Below are positions 1 to 13,070 of a DNA stretch of 64,000 bases, piece after piece. This DNA is from Pasteurella skyensis. GTDB taxonomy: Bacteria > Pseudomonadota > Gammaproteobacteria > Enterobacterales > Pasteurellaceae. The stretch spans positions 1 to 64,000 of the forward strand of contig NZ_CP016180.1 of NCBI RefSeq assembly GCF_013377295.1. The letters run 5' to 3'. Position numbers and translations under genes: made by a program. The notes under the pieces are model-generated. The model was given only the letters and a program-made list of their open reading frames with translations. It ran no database searches and was not told the origin of the DNA. The first letter of the stretch is position 1, and every line of letters begins with the position of its first letter.

Positions 1-85
1 ATTTGAGAATAAAAACTCTTCATATTATGACAAATAGTTATAAGTAAGCGGGTAGATTGTACGGAAAATTTGCAAATTTTAATAC

Positions 86-122
86 AAATCTGTATCCCAA
101 AAATTTTTTGAGATACAGATTT
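86..122 (-). terminator. Probable terminator of the atp operon
   Basis: An 11-bp perfect inverted repeat (86-96 and 112-122, arm AAATCTGTATC) lies 15 bp beyond the atpC stop. The loop can pair further through A and T runs. The sequence after the hairpin on the minus strand is AT-rich but has no long T run, so termination may be partial. A degenerate uptake-signal-like tail (TTTGCAAATTT) follows at about 68-80. Confidence 0.55.
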
Positions 123-137
123 TGATATTATTAAAAA

Positions 138-557
138 TTAACGTTTATTCATTAATTGAGAATGAGTAATGTCGTAAACGCGTAATTTCGCAATTTCTCT
201 TGCAAGTTTGGCAGCAAGATCAGCATTATTTGTTTTAGTCAGAGTTTCTTCTGCTTTTCGTTTTGCATCAAGAATGCGTTGTTGATCTAACTCTTCACCT
301 CGAATTGCTACATCAGCTAGAACGGTTACCATATTCGGTTGCACTTCTAGAAATCCACCTGAAACATAAATAGCATCTTCATTACCATCAGCGAGCGTGT
401 ATTTGACCATTCCTGGTTTAATTGCAGTTAATAGAGGAGTATGCCCTGCATAAATCCCCAATTCACCCTCAATTCCAGAAACTCGAACACTTACGATGCT
501 CCCTGAAAATATTTCACTTTCTGCACTTACAACAGCGAGTTTAAATTCAGTTGCCAT
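138..557 (-). CDS. atpC: ATP synthase F1 epsilon subunit
   Basis: Epsilon subunit of the F1 sector of ATP synthase, part of the central rotor stalk with gamma; its C-terminal helices can inhibit ATP hydrolysis. At 139 residues it matches the E. coli length exactly. The N-terminal beta-sandwich (about 1-85) and the C-terminal helical hairpin (about 90-135) are both present. It is the last gene of the minus-strand atp operon, 37 bp after atpD. The start ATG is preceded by an AAGGAG-type ribosome binding site. Identification rests on strong family resemblance and on position. Confidence 0.98.
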   Translation of the reverse strand: MATEFKLAVVSAESEIFSGSIVSVRVSGIEGELGIYAGHTPLLTAIKPGMVKYTLADGNEDAIYVSGGFLEVQPNMVTVLADVAIRGEELDQQRILDAKRKAEETLTKTNNADLAAKLAREIAKLRVYDITHSQLMNKR

Positions 558-594
558 ATCTTGTTCTCCTTATGCCCTATGGTTTAGGGAACAA

Positions 595-2855
<2,261 letters not shown>

Positions 2856-2879
2856 TTTTATTCTCCGCTAAAGTTTAAC

Positions 2880-4421
2880 TTACCACGAGCTGTTCTTTTT
2901 GAAACTCTCAACAATTTCAGTTAACTGATCCTTAATTGAATCGTTGTAATCACCTGATTTTGTTAAATCTTTCATAAAGTCTGCATAATTACTTTGTGCA
3001 TACTCTAAAAGACCAGTTTCAAACGAACCAATACGCTCAAGTTCAACATCATCAAGGTAGCCAAACTCAGCAGTAAATAATACTACTGCAAGCTGTGCAA
3101 CAGACATTGGGGCATATTGTTTTTGTTTAAGTAACTCTGTTACTTTCTGACCGTGTGAAAGTTGTTTACGTGTAGCTTCGTCGAGATCTGAGGCAAACTG
3201 TGCAAATGCTGCTAATTCACGATATTGAGCAAGGGCGGTACGAATACCACCAGATAATTTTTTCACCACTTTAGTTTGTGCGGAGCTTCCCACACGAGAT
3301 ACTGAAATACCTGGGTTTACCGCAGGACGAATACCTGCATTAAATAGATTAGATTCTAAGAAAATCTGACCATCAGTAATAGAAATTACGTTAGTTGGTA
3401 CGAATGCAGAAACATCACCTGCTTGAGTTTCAATAATAGGTAATGCTGTTAATGAACCTGTTTTACCTTTAACTTCACCATTGGTGAATTTTTCTACATA
3501 ATCAGCATTTACTCGAGACGCACGCTCTAATAAACGTGAATGTAAGTAGAATACATCTCCAGGGAATGCTTCACGACCAGGTGGACGACGAAGAAGCAAC
3601 GATACTTGACGATATGCTACAGCTTGTTTTGATAAATCATCATAAATGATTAATGCGTCTTCACCACGATCACGGAAATATTCACCCATGGTACAGCCAG
3701 CATAAGGAGCTAGATACTGCAATGCAGCAGATTCTGATGCACTTGCTACAACCACGATAGTATTATGTAGTGCATTATGCTCTTCTAATTTATGTACAAC
3801 ATTAGCTACAGTTGATGCTTTTTGACCAATTGCAACATAGACACATTTTATGCCTGAATCACGCTGGTTGATGATCGCATCAATTGCTAATGCGGTCTTA
3901 CCTGTTTGACGGTCACCGATAATTAACTCACGTTGACCACGACCAATTGGCACCATTGAATCGACAGCTTTATAACCTGTCTGTACTGGTTGATCCACTG
4001 ACTGACGCTCAATTACTCCAGGGGCAATAACCTCAACTGGAGCAAAACCATCATTTTCAATTTCACCTTTTCCATCAATAGGTTGACCAAGAGTATTTAC
4101 TACTCGACCAAGTAATCCCCTACCGACAGGAACTTCTAAAATACGTCCTGTACATTTTACGGTCATACCTTCCGCTAAATCAGCGTAAGGACCCATTACC
4201 ACAGCACCCACTGAATCTCTTTCTAAGTTCAATGCGATTGCATAACGACTATCTGGTAATTCAATCATCTCACCTTGCATTACGTCAGCTAGACCATGGA
4301 TACGGATGATTCCATCACTTACTGAAACGATAGTACCAGTACTTTGAGCATCACTAACGACTTCAAATTTGGCAATACGTTTTTTAATTAACTCACTAAT
4401 TTCTGTTGAATTTAGTTGCAT
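2880..4421 (-). CDS. atpA: ATP synthase F1 alpha subunit
   Basis: Alpha subunit of F1, which alternates with beta and holds non-catalytic nucleotide sites. Its 513 residues equal the E. coli length. The P-loop GDRQTGKT is at 169-176, and the segment with the SRVGSSAQ signature near 370 carries the arginine finger. The N-terminal helix ([16 protein letters not shown]) is the usual docking site for the delta subunit. The gene follows atpH with a 12-bp gap. Confidence 0.99.
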   Translation of the reverse strand: MQLNSTEISELIKKRIAKFEVVSDAQSTGTIVSVSDGIIRIHGLADVMQGEMIELPDSRYAIALNLERDSVGAVVMGPYADLAEGMTVKCTGRILEVPVGRGLLGRVVNTLGQPIDGKGEIENDGFAPVEVIAPGVIERQSVDQPVQTGYKAVDSMVPIGRGQRELIIGDRQTGKTALAIDAIINQRDSGIKCVYVAIGQKASTVANVVHKLEEHNALHNTIVVVASASESAALQYLAPYAGCTMGEYFRDRGEDALIIYDDLSKQAVAYRQVSLLLRRPPGREAFPGDVFYLHSRLLERASRVNADYVEKFTNGEVKGKTGSLTALPIIETQAGDVSAFVPTNVISITDGQIFLESNLFNAGIRPAVNPGISVSRVGSSAQTKVVKKLSGGIRTALAQYRELAAFAQFASDLDEATRKQLSHGQKVTELLKQKQYAPMSVAQLAVVLFTAEFGYLDDVELERIGSFETGLLEYAQSNYADFMKDLTKSGDYNDSIKDQLTEIVESFKKNSSW

Positions 4422-4433
4422 ATTTTATTCCTC

Positions 4434-4967
4434 TTACAAGCGTAACTCATTTGCTAGGCGGTTTAATTGCCCAAGACTACTACCATCAATTACAATATCG
4501 TCATAACGAATAATAATACCTGCAATTAATGATTGATCTACCTTAGACACAATTCTCACCTTAGAATTAAGTCGCTTTTCCATCGCCGTAGCGATTTTAG
4601 TTTCATTAGCTTTACTTAATTGCGTTGCAGAAATAACCTTAACATCTTTGACGGATTCATACTCTGATCGTAATTTTATAAATGCTTTTAATACTGAAGG
4701 TAACGCAGTTAAGCGTCGATTTTCAGCCATAATACGAATGAAATTTTGCCCATGTTGATCCAGTTGCTCTTCACAAATACCAACAATGGTATCAGCAATT
4801 TGCTGTGGCGATGATACTGATTGTAAATAACTTGAAACTTGTTCTTCTTGAACGACAAGCTTTAAAAATAGTAACATTTCTTGCCATTTATCTAACTGAT
4901 CATTTTCTAAAGCAAAATCAAAAGCCGCTTTAGCATAGGGGCGAGCTATTGTACTTATTTCTGACAT
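4434..4967 (-). CDS. atpH: ATP synthase F1 delta subunit
   Basis: Delta subunit (the OSCP counterpart), part of the peripheral stator stalk joining the top of F1 to subunit b. Its 177 residues equal the E. coli protein. An N-terminal six-helix domain starts with [12 protein letters not shown], and the C-terminal domain ends with the conserved [11 protein letters not shown] stretch. It sits between atpF and atpA with 12-bp gaps on each side, consistent with one polycistronic message. Confidence 0.97.
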   Translation of the reverse strand: MSEISTIARPYAKAAFDFALENDQLDKWQEMLLFLKLVVQEEQVSSYLQSVSSPQQIADTIVGICEEQLDQHGQNFIRIMAENRRLTALPSVLKAFIKLRSEYESVKDVKVISATQLSKANETKIATAMEKRLNSKVRIVSKVDQSLIAGIIIRYDDIVIDGSSLGQLNRLANELRL

Positions 4968-4979
4968 AGCTCCTCCTTA

Positions 4980-5450
4980 TTATAGTTCTGCAACTAGTTT
5001 ATCGATAATATCATTGTTTGCCGCAGCATCAATATTGCGACCCACAATTTTCTCTGCACCTGCAACTGCTAACACAGCGACTTTTTGGCGTAACTCTTCT
5101 TGAACACGTCTACGTTCGTTTTCTACTTCTGCGTAGCCTTGCTCAATAATACGAGCCTTTTCAGTTTCTGCTTCTGCGGTGACAGATTCTAAAATCTCAT
5201 TACGACGTTTGTTTGCTAAATCAACTATGTGTTTTGCTTCTTCTTTCGCTTTTAAGATTTCTTGTTCTGCAAGATCTCTCACATCGGCTTGCTCTTGCTT
5301 AGCTTTTTCAGCTGAGGCAAGTGCGTTTGCAATATCTGCTTGACGTGTTTCAATTGCAGAAATAATAGGTGGCCACACATACTTCACGCAAAACGCAACA
5401 AAAAGTGCGAATGCAATGAGCTGACCAATTAGTGTTGCATTTAAGTTCAC
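4980..5450 (-). CDS. atpF: ATP synthase Fo subunit b
   Basis: Subunit b, the membrane-anchored peripheral stalk that holds F1 still against the rotor. It has 156 residues as in E. coli. One N-terminal membrane helix (about 5-27) is followed by a long charged coiled coil rich in Ala, Glu, Lys and Gln (about 35-125), which dimerises. The C-terminal part contacts delta. It lies 71 bp after atpE and 12 bp before atpH. Confidence 0.98.
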   Translation of the reverse strand: MNLNATLIGQLIAFALFVAFCVKYVWPPIISAIETRQADIANALASAEKAKQEQADVRDLAEQEILKAKEEAKHIVDLANKRRNEILESVTAEAETEKARIIEQGYAEVENERRRVQEELRQKVAVLAVAGAEKIVGRNIDAAANNDIIDKLVAEL

Positions 5451-5521
5451 AACGCCCTCCTTAAATCGGATTCATTACTCAAATGAGTAATTGCTATTAA
5501 TAATAGAAGCCCGACTATTAC

Positions 5522-5788
<267 letters not shown>

Positions 5789-5892
5789 TTAAGATTAAAG
5801 GATTTTGACCTATAATGGTCGGGTTAATAAAAAATATACAAGGCAGTCATTGTTAAGAAAATATCTCTCTAATTTCTACCTTAACTTGTTAT

Positions 5893-6687
<795 letters not shown>

Positions 6688-6711
6688 TTACCCTTCTAAA
6701 TAAAAGAAATG

Positions 6712-7110
6712 TTAATTCTTTTGTACTTCAATTCCTTTTGTTTTCACTACAAAAGGAACCAAGCTATTACATATAAGTATTAAGAAATACCCTAAAAAAA
6801 ATATAATTACATCTATTTTTAAATAAAATTTAAAAACTAAGATAAGTAAAACAATAGTAGCTAACCATTTTATCGCTTCTCCCATATAAAAAACAGTGAT
6901 TTGTTGTTTTTTTGGGGAGGCCGTTCTAAAAAATACCCAATAAGTAAATAAACAGTGGGGTATAAAACTTGCAATAGTACCTAAAATATAAGAAGGAAGT
7001 GAGTTAAATCTAACTATTCCAACGCCTATTGCAACTACCACTAAAACATATAGTGTAATTTTTATTGCCTTCAAATAGGTTTGTTTTGCCTGATTGATTA
7101 CAGCCGACAT
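6712..7110 (-). CDS. atpI: ATP synthase accessory protein AtpI
   Basis: AtpI-type membrane protein, the first gene of the atp operon, thought to help assemble the c ring or stabilise Fo. The 132 residues contain four predicted membrane helices (about 17-37, 38-55, 77-95, 98-118). A basic segment SPKKQQ sits in the cytoplasmic loop. Sequence conservation in this family is low, so the call rests mainly on position, size and topology. Confidence 0.88.
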   Translation of the reverse strand: MSAVINQAKQTYLKAIKITLYVLVVVAIGVGIVRFNSLPSYILGTIASFIPHCLFTYWVFFRTASPKKQQITVFYMGEAIKWLATIVLLILVFKFYLKIDVIIFFLGYFLILICNSLVPFVVKTKGIEVQKN

Positions 7111-7171
7111 TTAATATCCTATTAAATTGATTAAATGAAACGTTACCCGTTTATTGTTATACGACGCATAG

Positions 7172-7199
7172 ATTATACACGTCTACCTATGCGATTCAA
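7172..7199 (-). promoter_or_regulatory. Promoter of the atp operon
   Basis: On the minus strand, TTGAAT (7199-7194) and TATAAT (7177-7172) are separated by 16 bp, about 60 bp upstream of atpI. A 7-bp inverted repeat CGCATAG/CTATGCG (7165-7171 and 7187-7193) brackets the -10 box, which could be an operator or chance. The assignment is by motif only. Confidence 0.7.
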
Positions 7200-7275
7200 C
7201 AACAAATCGCTTAAATTGAAACAAATGTGACTTTTTTGTTAAAAAACTTAGAATAAACGATTATTAAAAATAATT

Positions 7276-8757
7276 TTAGCTGATTTTTAAGTCATCCCAA
7301 ATATCATCTATTCTTTTTACTATTTTGGGATCTTTAATAATTGGGGTTCCCCACTCTCTATTTGTTTCACCTTTCCATTTATTGGTAGCATCAATCCCCA
7401 TTTTTGATCCTAGCCCAGCCACTGGTGAGGCAAAATCTAAATAATCAATCGGAGTATGCTCAATCATCATGGTGTCACGAGCGGGATCACAACGGGTTGT
7501 AATCGCCCAGATGACATCTTTCCAATCTCGTGCATTTACATCATCATCACACACAATCACATATTTGGTATACATAAATTGACGTAAGAAAGACCAAACC
7601 CCCATCATTATACGTTTAGCGTGTCCTGCATACTGTTTTTTTATGGTAACCACAGCTAAACGGTAAGAACATCCTTCTGGGGGTAAATAAAAATCTACAA
7701 TTTCAGGGAATTGTTTTTGTAAAATAGGAATAAAAACTTCATTTAGTGCTTCACCTAATACTGCAGGTTCATCAGGTGGACGACCTGTATAAGTAGAATG
7801 ATAAATAGCATCTTTTCGCATTGTGATGTGGGTAATGGTAAATACAGGAAAATGATCTTGTTCATTATAGTAACCAGTATGATCACCATAAGGACCTTCT
7901 AATGCAGTTTCATTTGGATCAATATAACCTTCTAATACAATTTCAGCACTAGCAGGAATTTCTAAATCATTGGAAATAGATTTAGTGACTTCCGTTTTAT
8001 GTCCTCGTAATAAACCTGCAAACGCATATTCTGAAAGTGTATCAGGGATAGGAGTTACCGCTGCTAAAATGGTAGCAGGATCTGCCCCTAATACGACAGA
8101 CACAGGAAACGGTTCATTAGGGTATTGCTGTTGCCAATCTTGAAAATCTAACGCACCACCACGATGTGATAGCCAACGCATAATTAATTTATTTTTAGCT
8201 AATAATTGTTGACGATAAATTCCTAAATTTAAGCGTTTTTTAGTAGGGCCTTTGGTAATAGTTAATCCCCAAGTTACAAGAGGATCGACATCATCAGGCC
8301 AGCACTTCATCACAGGTAATTGATATAAATCTACTTTATCCCCTGTTAAAATTATCTGCTGACAAGGGGCTTTAGTCACAGTCTTACTTGGCATATTTAA
8401 GACTTGCTTCCACTGAGGAAGTTGTCCCATTAACCCTTTTAAGCCTTTAGGTGGCTCTGGCTCTTTTAAGAATGCCAACAATTTCCCTAGCTCACGTAAA
8501 GATTGTATATCTTCTTGTCCCATTCCCAGTGCAACTCGCTCAGGCGTTCCAAATAAATTACACAAAACAGGCATACCATAGCCTTTAGGATTTTCAAAAA
8601 GCAGAGCTGGCCCACCAATTCGCAAGGTACGATCAGCAATTTCTGTCATTTCTAACTCAGGATCAATTTCTTGAGAGATTCGTTTAAGTAAACCTCTTTT
8701 CTCTAATACATCGAGAAATTCTCGTAAATTTCTATAGTTCATATTCTGGTTTTGCAT
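7276..8757 (-). CDS. ubiD: 4-hydroxy-3-polyprenylbenzoate decarboxylase UbiD
   Basis: UbiD decarboxylates 3-octaprenyl-4-hydroxybenzoate in ubiquinone synthesis, using the prenylated FMN made by UbiX. From the ATG at 8757 it has 493 residues (E. coli 497). The family signature [11 protein letters not shown], with the catalytic acidic residues, lies past the middle. The frame stays open to about 8955, but such an extension would run into znuA and has no family match, so it is rejected. A second ATG at 8742 ([10 protein letters not shown]) is an alternative start. The gene is divergent from znuA. Confidence 0.95.
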   Translation of the reverse strand: MQNQNMNYRNLREFLDVLEKRGLLKRISQEIDPELEMTEIADRTLRIGGPALLFENPKGYGMPVLCNLFGTPERVALGMGQEDIQSLRELGKLLAFLKEPEPPKGLKGLMGQLPQWKQVLNMPSKTVTKAPCQQIILTGDKVDLYQLPVMKCWPDDVDPLVTWGLTITKGPTKKRLNLGIYRQQLLAKNKLIMRWLSHRGGALDFQDWQQQYPNEPFPVSVVLGADPATILAAVTPIPDTLSEYAFAGLLRGHKTEVTKSISNDLEIPASAEIVLEGYIDPNETALEGPYGDHTGYYNEQDHFPVFTITHITMRKDAIYHSTYTGRPPDEPAVLGEALNEVFIPILQKQFPEIVDFYLPPEGCSYRLAVVTIKKQYAGHAKRIMMGVWSFLRQFMYTKYVIVCDDDVNARDWKDVIWAITTRCDPARDTMMIEHTPIDYLDFASPVAGLGSKMGIDATNKWKGETNREWGTPIIKDPKIVKRIDDIWDDLKIS

Positions 8758-8875
8758 TCTTAAAAAATTTGATTGCAGTATACCTAAAAATATCATTAAA
8801 AATAACCATAAAAAAATTATTGCTTTTTGTTGTTGTTTTGTTAGTATCCCATAACTTTTATAATGGAGATAAAAA

Positions 8876-9847
8876 ATGTTAAAGAAAACTACTTTAAGCC
8901 TAGCTATTTTAGGAATATCAACTATAGCAAATGCAAATGTACTTACTACTATCAAACCCTTAGGATTTATTGCAAATGCTATTACTGATGGTGTAACAGA
9001 AACAAATATTTTATTACCTGTTAGCGCATCTCCTCATGATTACAGCTTAAAACCATCTGATGTACAAAAACTGAAATCTGCAAGTTTAGTGGTGTGGATT
9101 GGTGATGAAATGGAAACTTTTTTAGAAAAAAGTATCGAAAAGCTACCACAATCTTCAGTGTTACGACTAGAAAGCATACCTGAAATTAAAGAAATCGTAG
9201 AACATACCAATAAAAAAACGAGAATTAAGCTTGATGAAGAGCATCATAGTGATCATAAGCAGCATTATGATAATGAACAGGAACATCACGATGAACACGA
9301 GCATCATACGCACCACCATAATCACAATCATAATAATGATTGGCATATTTGGCTTTCTCCAAAAATGAGTAGTATTGTTGCTGAACATATTGCAGAGCGA
9401 TTGAGTGAGAAATTCCCTGATAAAAAAGCAAAAATTGAAGCGAATCTTACAGAGTTTAAACTGGCACTTGCGAAAACGAATGTAGAAATAACCAAACAGC
9501 TTTTACCTGTAAAAGATAAAGGCTATTACACTTTCCATGCAGCTTATGGTTATTTTGAAGAGGCTTATGGATTGAAATCTTTGGGAGCATTTACAATGAA
9601 TCCAACAGTTGCTCCAGGAGCAAAAACATTGGGAAAAATTAAGGCAAATATTAAAGCCAATCACGCAACTTGTTTATTTACTGAACCACAATTTACGCCG
9701 AAAGTGGTTAAACGTTTAAGTAAAGGAGTACAAATAGGTATTGGAAGATTAGATCCACTGGGTGGAGAAATTAAACAAAGTAAAACGGCATATCTAGACT
9801 ATTTAAACTCACTTGCAACCGCCTTTAGTCAATGTTTAAGCAAGTAG
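8876..9847 (+). CDS. znuA: Zinc ABC transporter substrate-binding protein ZnuA
   Basis: Periplasmic zinc-binding protein that feeds the ZnuBC importer. The signal peptide ends near residue 20 (ANA/N). Likely zinc ligands are His54 ([10 protein letters not shown]), His157 (DWHIWLSP) and His221 (TFHAAYGYF). A charged loop at about 121-154 holds 14 histidines, as expected for ZnuA and supporting zinc over manganese. GGAG stands 7 bp before the ATG. The permease genes znuB and znuC are not adjacent, which is usual in enterobacteria and Pasteurellaceae. A Zur-type operator could not be fixed by eye. Confidence 0.93.
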   Translation: MLKKTTLSLAILGISTIANANVLTTIKPLGFIANAITDGVTETNILLPVSASPHDYSLKPSDVQKLKSASLVVWIGDEMETFLEKSIEKLPQSSVLRLESIPEIKEIVEHTNKKTRIKLDEEHHSDHKQHYDNEQEHHDEHEHHTHHHNHNHNNDWHIWLSPKMSSIVAEHIAERLSEKFPDKKAKIEANLTEFKLALAKTNVEITKQLLPVKDKGYYTFHAAYGYFEEAYGLKSLGAFTMNPTVAPGAKTLGKIKANIKANHATCLFTEPQFTPKVVKRLSKGVQIGIGRLDPLGGEIKQSKTAYLDYLNSLATAFSQCLSK

Positions 9848-9854
9848 TAGTTAT

Positions 9855-9918
9855 TATTGAAGCGGTATGATTAATGTAAAAAATTGTAAATTTAAAGTAA
9901 CATCGTACCGCTTCAATA
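9855..9918 (+). terminator. Hairpin of paired uptake-signal motifs after znuA
   Basis: Two uptake-signal-like cores in opposite orientation (TATTGAAGCGGTA at 9855-9867 and its complement at 9906-9918) make a 13-bp stem between the convergent znuA and mscL. A T-rich run follows on the plus strand. Inverted pairs of this kind commonly double as terminators in the Pasteurellaceae. Confidence 0.65.
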
Positions 9919-9919
9919 T

Positions 9920-10315
9920 TTATTTTTTCAATAAATCACGTATTTCAGTTAACAGTTCTTCCTGTGTTGGCGATTTTGGTTTTTCTTCTTCTGCAGGCTC
10001 TTCTGTTTTCATTTTATTGATACCTTTAATCACCATAAAAATAGCAGCGGCAATAATTAAAAAATCAAAGACAGTTTGAATAAATGCACCATAATTTAAG
10101 GTAACCGCTTTTGTTTCTGCTGTTGCCGCTTTTAATATAATAGACAGATCTTTGAAATCTACCCCTCCGATTAAAAGACCTAAAGGTGGCATAATAATAT
10201 CACTGACAAATGAAGCCACAATTTTACCAAATGCACTACCGATCACTACCCCTACAGCTAAATCAACAACATTCCCTTTGATCGCAAATTCCTTAAACTC
10301 TTTTAATATACTCAT
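9920..10315 (-). CDS. mscL: Large-conductance mechanosensitive channel MscL
   Basis: Homopentameric inner-membrane channel that opens under membrane tension and releases solutes on hypo-osmotic shock. It has 131 residues. The N-terminal amphipathic helix [15 protein letters not shown] is followed by TM1 (about 16-45, with the pore-lining [11 protein letters not shown]), a periplasmic loop, and TM2 (about 76-98). A charged C-terminal bundle ends EIRDLLKK. It is transcribed alone and converges on znuA. Confidence 0.97.
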   Translation of the reverse strand: MSILKEFKEFAIKGNVVDLAVGVVIGSAFGKIVASFVSDIIMPPLGLLIGGVDFKDLSIILKAATAETKAVTLNYGAFIQTVFDFLIIAAAIFMVIKGINKMKTEEPAEEEKPKSPTQEELLTEIRDLLKK

Positions 10316-10377
10316 TTTTTTCCTTAAAACATTGTAATATGTTTAATATTATTAATTTTAGTTAAATTATATATAAA

Positions 10378-10400
10378 AAAACCCACCAAGTGGTGGGTTT
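10378..10400 (-). terminator. Terminator of rpsT
   Basis: A GC-rich hairpin (arms AAACCCACC and GGTGGGTTT with an AAGT loop) lies 18 bp after the rpsT stop. On the minus strand a run of T residues follows directly. This is a typical intrinsic terminator. Confidence 0.85.
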
Positions 10401-10418
10401 CTTATAAAAATTTGCAAA

Positions 10419-10682
10419 TTATGCTAATTTTTTGATTTGAGCTGCTAGTTTAGCTTTATGATTAGCTGCTTTGTTTTTGTGAATTAAGCGTTTTGATGCC
10501 ATACGATCCACAATTTTTTGCATTTCTAAAAATGCTGCTTGAGATGCTGCTTTATCACCAGCTTCAACTGCTGCGTAAACTTTTTTGATGTAAGTACGCA
10601 TCATTGAGCGTAAACTTGCATTGTGTTGGCGGTGTTTTTCAGATTGAACCGCACGTTTTTTTGCCGACTTGATATTAGCCAA
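10419..10682 (-). CDS. rpsT: 30S ribosomal protein S20
   Basis: S20 binds 16S rRNA early in assembly of the 30S body. It has 87 residues and is very basic, beginning [10 protein letters not shown] after the initiator. The start is TTG at 10682, with AGGAG seven bases upstream. The homologous E. coli gene also starts with UUG, which matters for its autoregulation, so the longer upstream reading frame is not used. Single-gene transcript with its own terminator, divergent from murJ. Confidence 0.96.
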   Translation of the reverse strand: MANIKSAKKRAVQSEKHRQHNASLRSMMRTYIKKVYAAVEAGDKAASQAAFLEMQKIVDRMASKRLIHKNKAANHKAKLAAQIKKLA

Positions 10683-10918
10683 GGTCAAACTCCTAAAAAT
10701 ATCTATATAAAATAAAAAGCACAAATTAGAATGGTTTATGCTACTACTAATTCTGTCATTTTCAATGAGACACGGGCTTGAAAATAATACCATTTCACAC
10801 AAAGAAAACTCTCGTGGAAAAGATAGTGGGCAATTCTAACAGTTTTTTTCTGGTTTTCCCACAATAAACTGCTAAAATTCTTACCAATTATAAAAAATAG
10901 TCGAAGAGAAATATCATT

Positions 10919-12490
10919 TTGAGTAAGAAATTAATAAAATCTGGGTTAATTGTGAGCAGTATGACGCTTCTTTCTCGAGTGTTAGGATTGGTGAGAGACG
11001 TTGTTGTTGCTAATATTTTAGGAACAGGAGTGGCGGCAGATGTCTTTTTATTTGCTAATCGTATTCCTAATTTTTTACGCCGTCTATTTGCTGAAGGTGC
11101 ATTTTCTAAAGCCTTTGTTCCTGTATTGGCTGAGTATAATTCAGAAGGGGAGTTAGATAAGACACGAGAGTTTATTGCTAAAGTGTCAGGAACATTAGGC
11201 GGATTAGTGACTATTGTCACTCTTGTGGCGATGGTTGGTTCTCCTGTTATTGCTGCTTTATTTGGTACTGGTTGGTTTTTAGATTGGCTGAATGGCGGTG
11301 CGGATGCAGAAAAATTTACTCAAGCCTCTTTATTATTAAAAATTACTTTCCCCTATTTATGGTTTATTACTTTTGTTGCTTTATCTGGTGCAGTGTTAAA
11401 TACCCTTGGAAAATTTGGGGTTATGGCGTTCTCTCCTGTGCTGCTTAATGTAGCTATTATTAGTGTTGCCTTGTTAGGCGCAGACTATTTTTCATCACCC
11501 GATATTGCACTGGCCTTTGGTGTATTCTTAGGTGGATTGTTACAATTTTTATTCCAAATTCCTTTTTTGAAAAAAGAAAAATTATTAGTTAAACCTAAAT
11601 GGGCTTGGAAAGATGAAGGAGTAACAAAGGTTCGCAATTTGATGATCCCTGCCTTATTTGGGGTTTCTGTTACACAGGTAAACCTACTATTAAATCAAGT
11701 GATTGCTTCATTCTTAGTGACGGGTTCGATCAGTTGGCTTTATTATTCGGATCGTTTAATTGAGTTTCCATTAGGATTATTTGGTATTGCCATTTCAACT
11801 GTTGTATTACCGAGCTTATCTGCAATAGCGAAGAAGAAAGGTATTGATGAGGAGCAAAGAAAAAAAGAATTTAACCAAACTATGGATTGGGGAGTAAGAA
11901 TGGTCTTGTTGTTAGGGATTCCTGCAATGGTTGGTATTGCACTGTTAGCACAACCACTGTTAATGACCATTTTTATGCGTGGTAAATTTCAATTAAGTGA
12001 TGTGATCGCCTCCTCTCATTCTCTTACAGTAATGTGTTTTGGATTAATCAGTTATATGATGATTAGCATATTAGCGAATGGATTTTATGCGAATCAAGAT
12101 ACCAAAACACCCGTAAAAATAGGAATGATTGCAGCGGGCAGTAATATCTGTTTTGGATTGCTCGCTATTCCTTTTAGTTATGTAGGATTAGCGATGGCAT
12201 CGGCGTTATCTGCATTAGTAAATGCTTCTTTACTTTATCGATTTTTGTTTAAAAAAGGCATTTATAAAATATCGAAAAAGACGTTTATTTTTACCGTAAA
12301 ACTATTAATAGCGACTTTGTTAATGGGAGGCGTAGTAAACTACTTCTCTCCAAATTTACAAGAATGGTATAGCTTAACATTATTAGGACGCATTCATTGG
12401 TTGAGTTGGTTGATTCTATTGGCGGCTTTCACCTATTTTGGTTGTTTAGCATTATTAGGATTACGCAAAAAAGATTTTAGGGCAGAATAA
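10919..12490 (+). CDS. murJ: Lipid II flippase MurJ (MviN)
   Basis: Multidrug/oligosaccharide-lipid/polysaccharide superfamily membrane protein that moves lipid II across the inner membrane for peptidoglycan synthesis. About 523 residues with around 14 hydrophobic helices. The N-terminal region SSMTLLSRVLGLVRD and the segment NRIPNFLRRLFAEGAF are the conserved cavity-lining parts. The start chosen is TTG at 10919, with GAAGAG upstream; a GTG and an ATG about 30 bp further in are alternatives. Its stop overlaps the hemG start by one base (TAATG). Confidence 0.95.
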   Translation: MSKKLIKSGLIVSSMTLLSRVLGLVRDVVVANILGTGVAADVFLFANRIPNFLRRLFAEGAFSKAFVPVLAEYNSEGELDKTREFIAKVSGTLGGLVTIVTLVAMVGSPVIAALFGTGWFLDWLNGGADAEKFTQASLLLKITFPYLWFITFVALSGAVLNTLGKFGVMAFSPVLLNVAIISVALLGADYFSSPDIALAFGVFLGGLLQFLFQIPFLKKEKLLVKPKWAWKDEGVTKVRNLMIPALFGVSVTQVNLLLNQVIASFLVTGSISWLYYSDRLIEFPLGLFGIAISTVVLPSLSAIAKKKGIDEEQRKKEFNQTMDWGVRMVLLLGIPAMVGIALLAQPLLMTIFMRGKFQLSDVIASSHSLTVMCFGLISYMMISILANGFYANQDTKTPVKIGMIAAGSNICFGLLAIPFSYVGLAMASALSALVNASLLYRFLFKKGIYKISKKTFIFTVKLLIATLLMGGVVNYFSPNLQEWYSLTLLGRIHWLSWLILLAAFTYFGCLALLGLRKKDFRAE

Positions 12491-13026
12491 TGAAAACTAT
12501 TATTTTATATTTTTCTACAGATGGTCAAACTAAAAGAATTGCAGAACAAATAGCACAAAATCTTCATTATGAAGTGAGTTTATTTTCACTAAAGGATAAT
12601 GAGGTGACTCCTGAACAGTTAGCTGATGCAGATCAAATCATTATTGGTGCATCCGTTCGTTATGGAAGATTCGATCCAATACTGACAACATTTATTCAAC
12701 AGCATCAGACAGTTTTAAACCATAAAAAAACGGCATTTTTTAGTGTAAATTTGGTTGCTAGAAAAATAAATAAAAGAAGCATTGAAACCAATATTTATAC
12801 ACGAAAATTCTTGGAGAGTATTGAGTGGAAGCCAACATTTGTAGAGATTTTTGCAGGTAGGCTACTTTATTCAAAGTATCATTGGTTTGAACGAATAATA
12901 ATACAATTTATTATGAGAATAACAGGGGGCGAAACGGATACATCCAAAGATATCGAGTACACAGATTGGCAACAAGTGAAAGCCTTTTCTAACAAATTAA
13001 ATTTAGTGAGTGATAACTTAAAATAA
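12490..13026 (+). CDS. hemG: Menaquinone-dependent protoporphyrinogen IX oxidase HemG
   Basis: HemG is a flavodoxin-like FMN enzyme that oxidises protoporphyrinogen IX to protoporphyrin IX and passes electrons to quinones, so haem can be made with or without oxygen. It has 178 residues (E. coli 181). The FMN phosphate loop is FSTDGQTKRIA (9-19), IIGASVRYG follows near 50-60, and SVNLVARK and ITGGETDT are HemG-specific. It is translationally coupled to murJ through a one-base overlap, an unusual pairing of cell wall and haem genes. Confidence 0.94.
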   Translation: MKTIILYFSTDGQTKRIAEQIAQNLHYEVSLFSLKDNEVTPEQLADADQIIIGASVRYGRFDPILTTFIQQHQTVLNHKKTAFFSVNLVARKINKRSIETNIYTRKFLESIEWKPTFVEIFAGRLLYSKYHWFERIIIQFIMRITGGETDTSKDIEYTDWQQVKAFSNKLNLVSDNLK

Positions 13027-13060
13027 AAATTTGCAAATTTTTATTAAAATCGTACCGCTT
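13025..13060. repeat. Uptake-signal-like motif between hemG and deoR
   Basis: Complement of AAGCGGTACGAT with an A/T-rich tail that contains a perfect 24-bp palindrome (13022-13045, centred on TTTGCAAA). It lies between two convergent genes, where it may also help end transcription. Confidence 0.7.
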
Positions 13061-13070
13061 AAAAACAGGA

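Noticed and set aside
8838-8856. GTTA/TAAC repeat ahead of znuA as a Zur operator
   Set aside because: The arms are only four bases and I could not match the accepted Zur box well enough to call it.
8859-8864. TATAAT ahead of znuA as a -10 box
   Set aside because: It touches the ribosome binding site, so the transcript would start about five bases before the ATG; no -35 box is spaced correctly.
8758-8955. Longer N-terminus for ubiD, running into znuA
   Set aside because: The added residues do not match the family, and the first ATG at 8757 gives the normal UbiD length.
10683-10802. Longer N-terminus for rpsT
   Set aside because: S20 is 87 residues and the TTG at 10682 has a strong AGGAG; the extra sequence is not S20-like.
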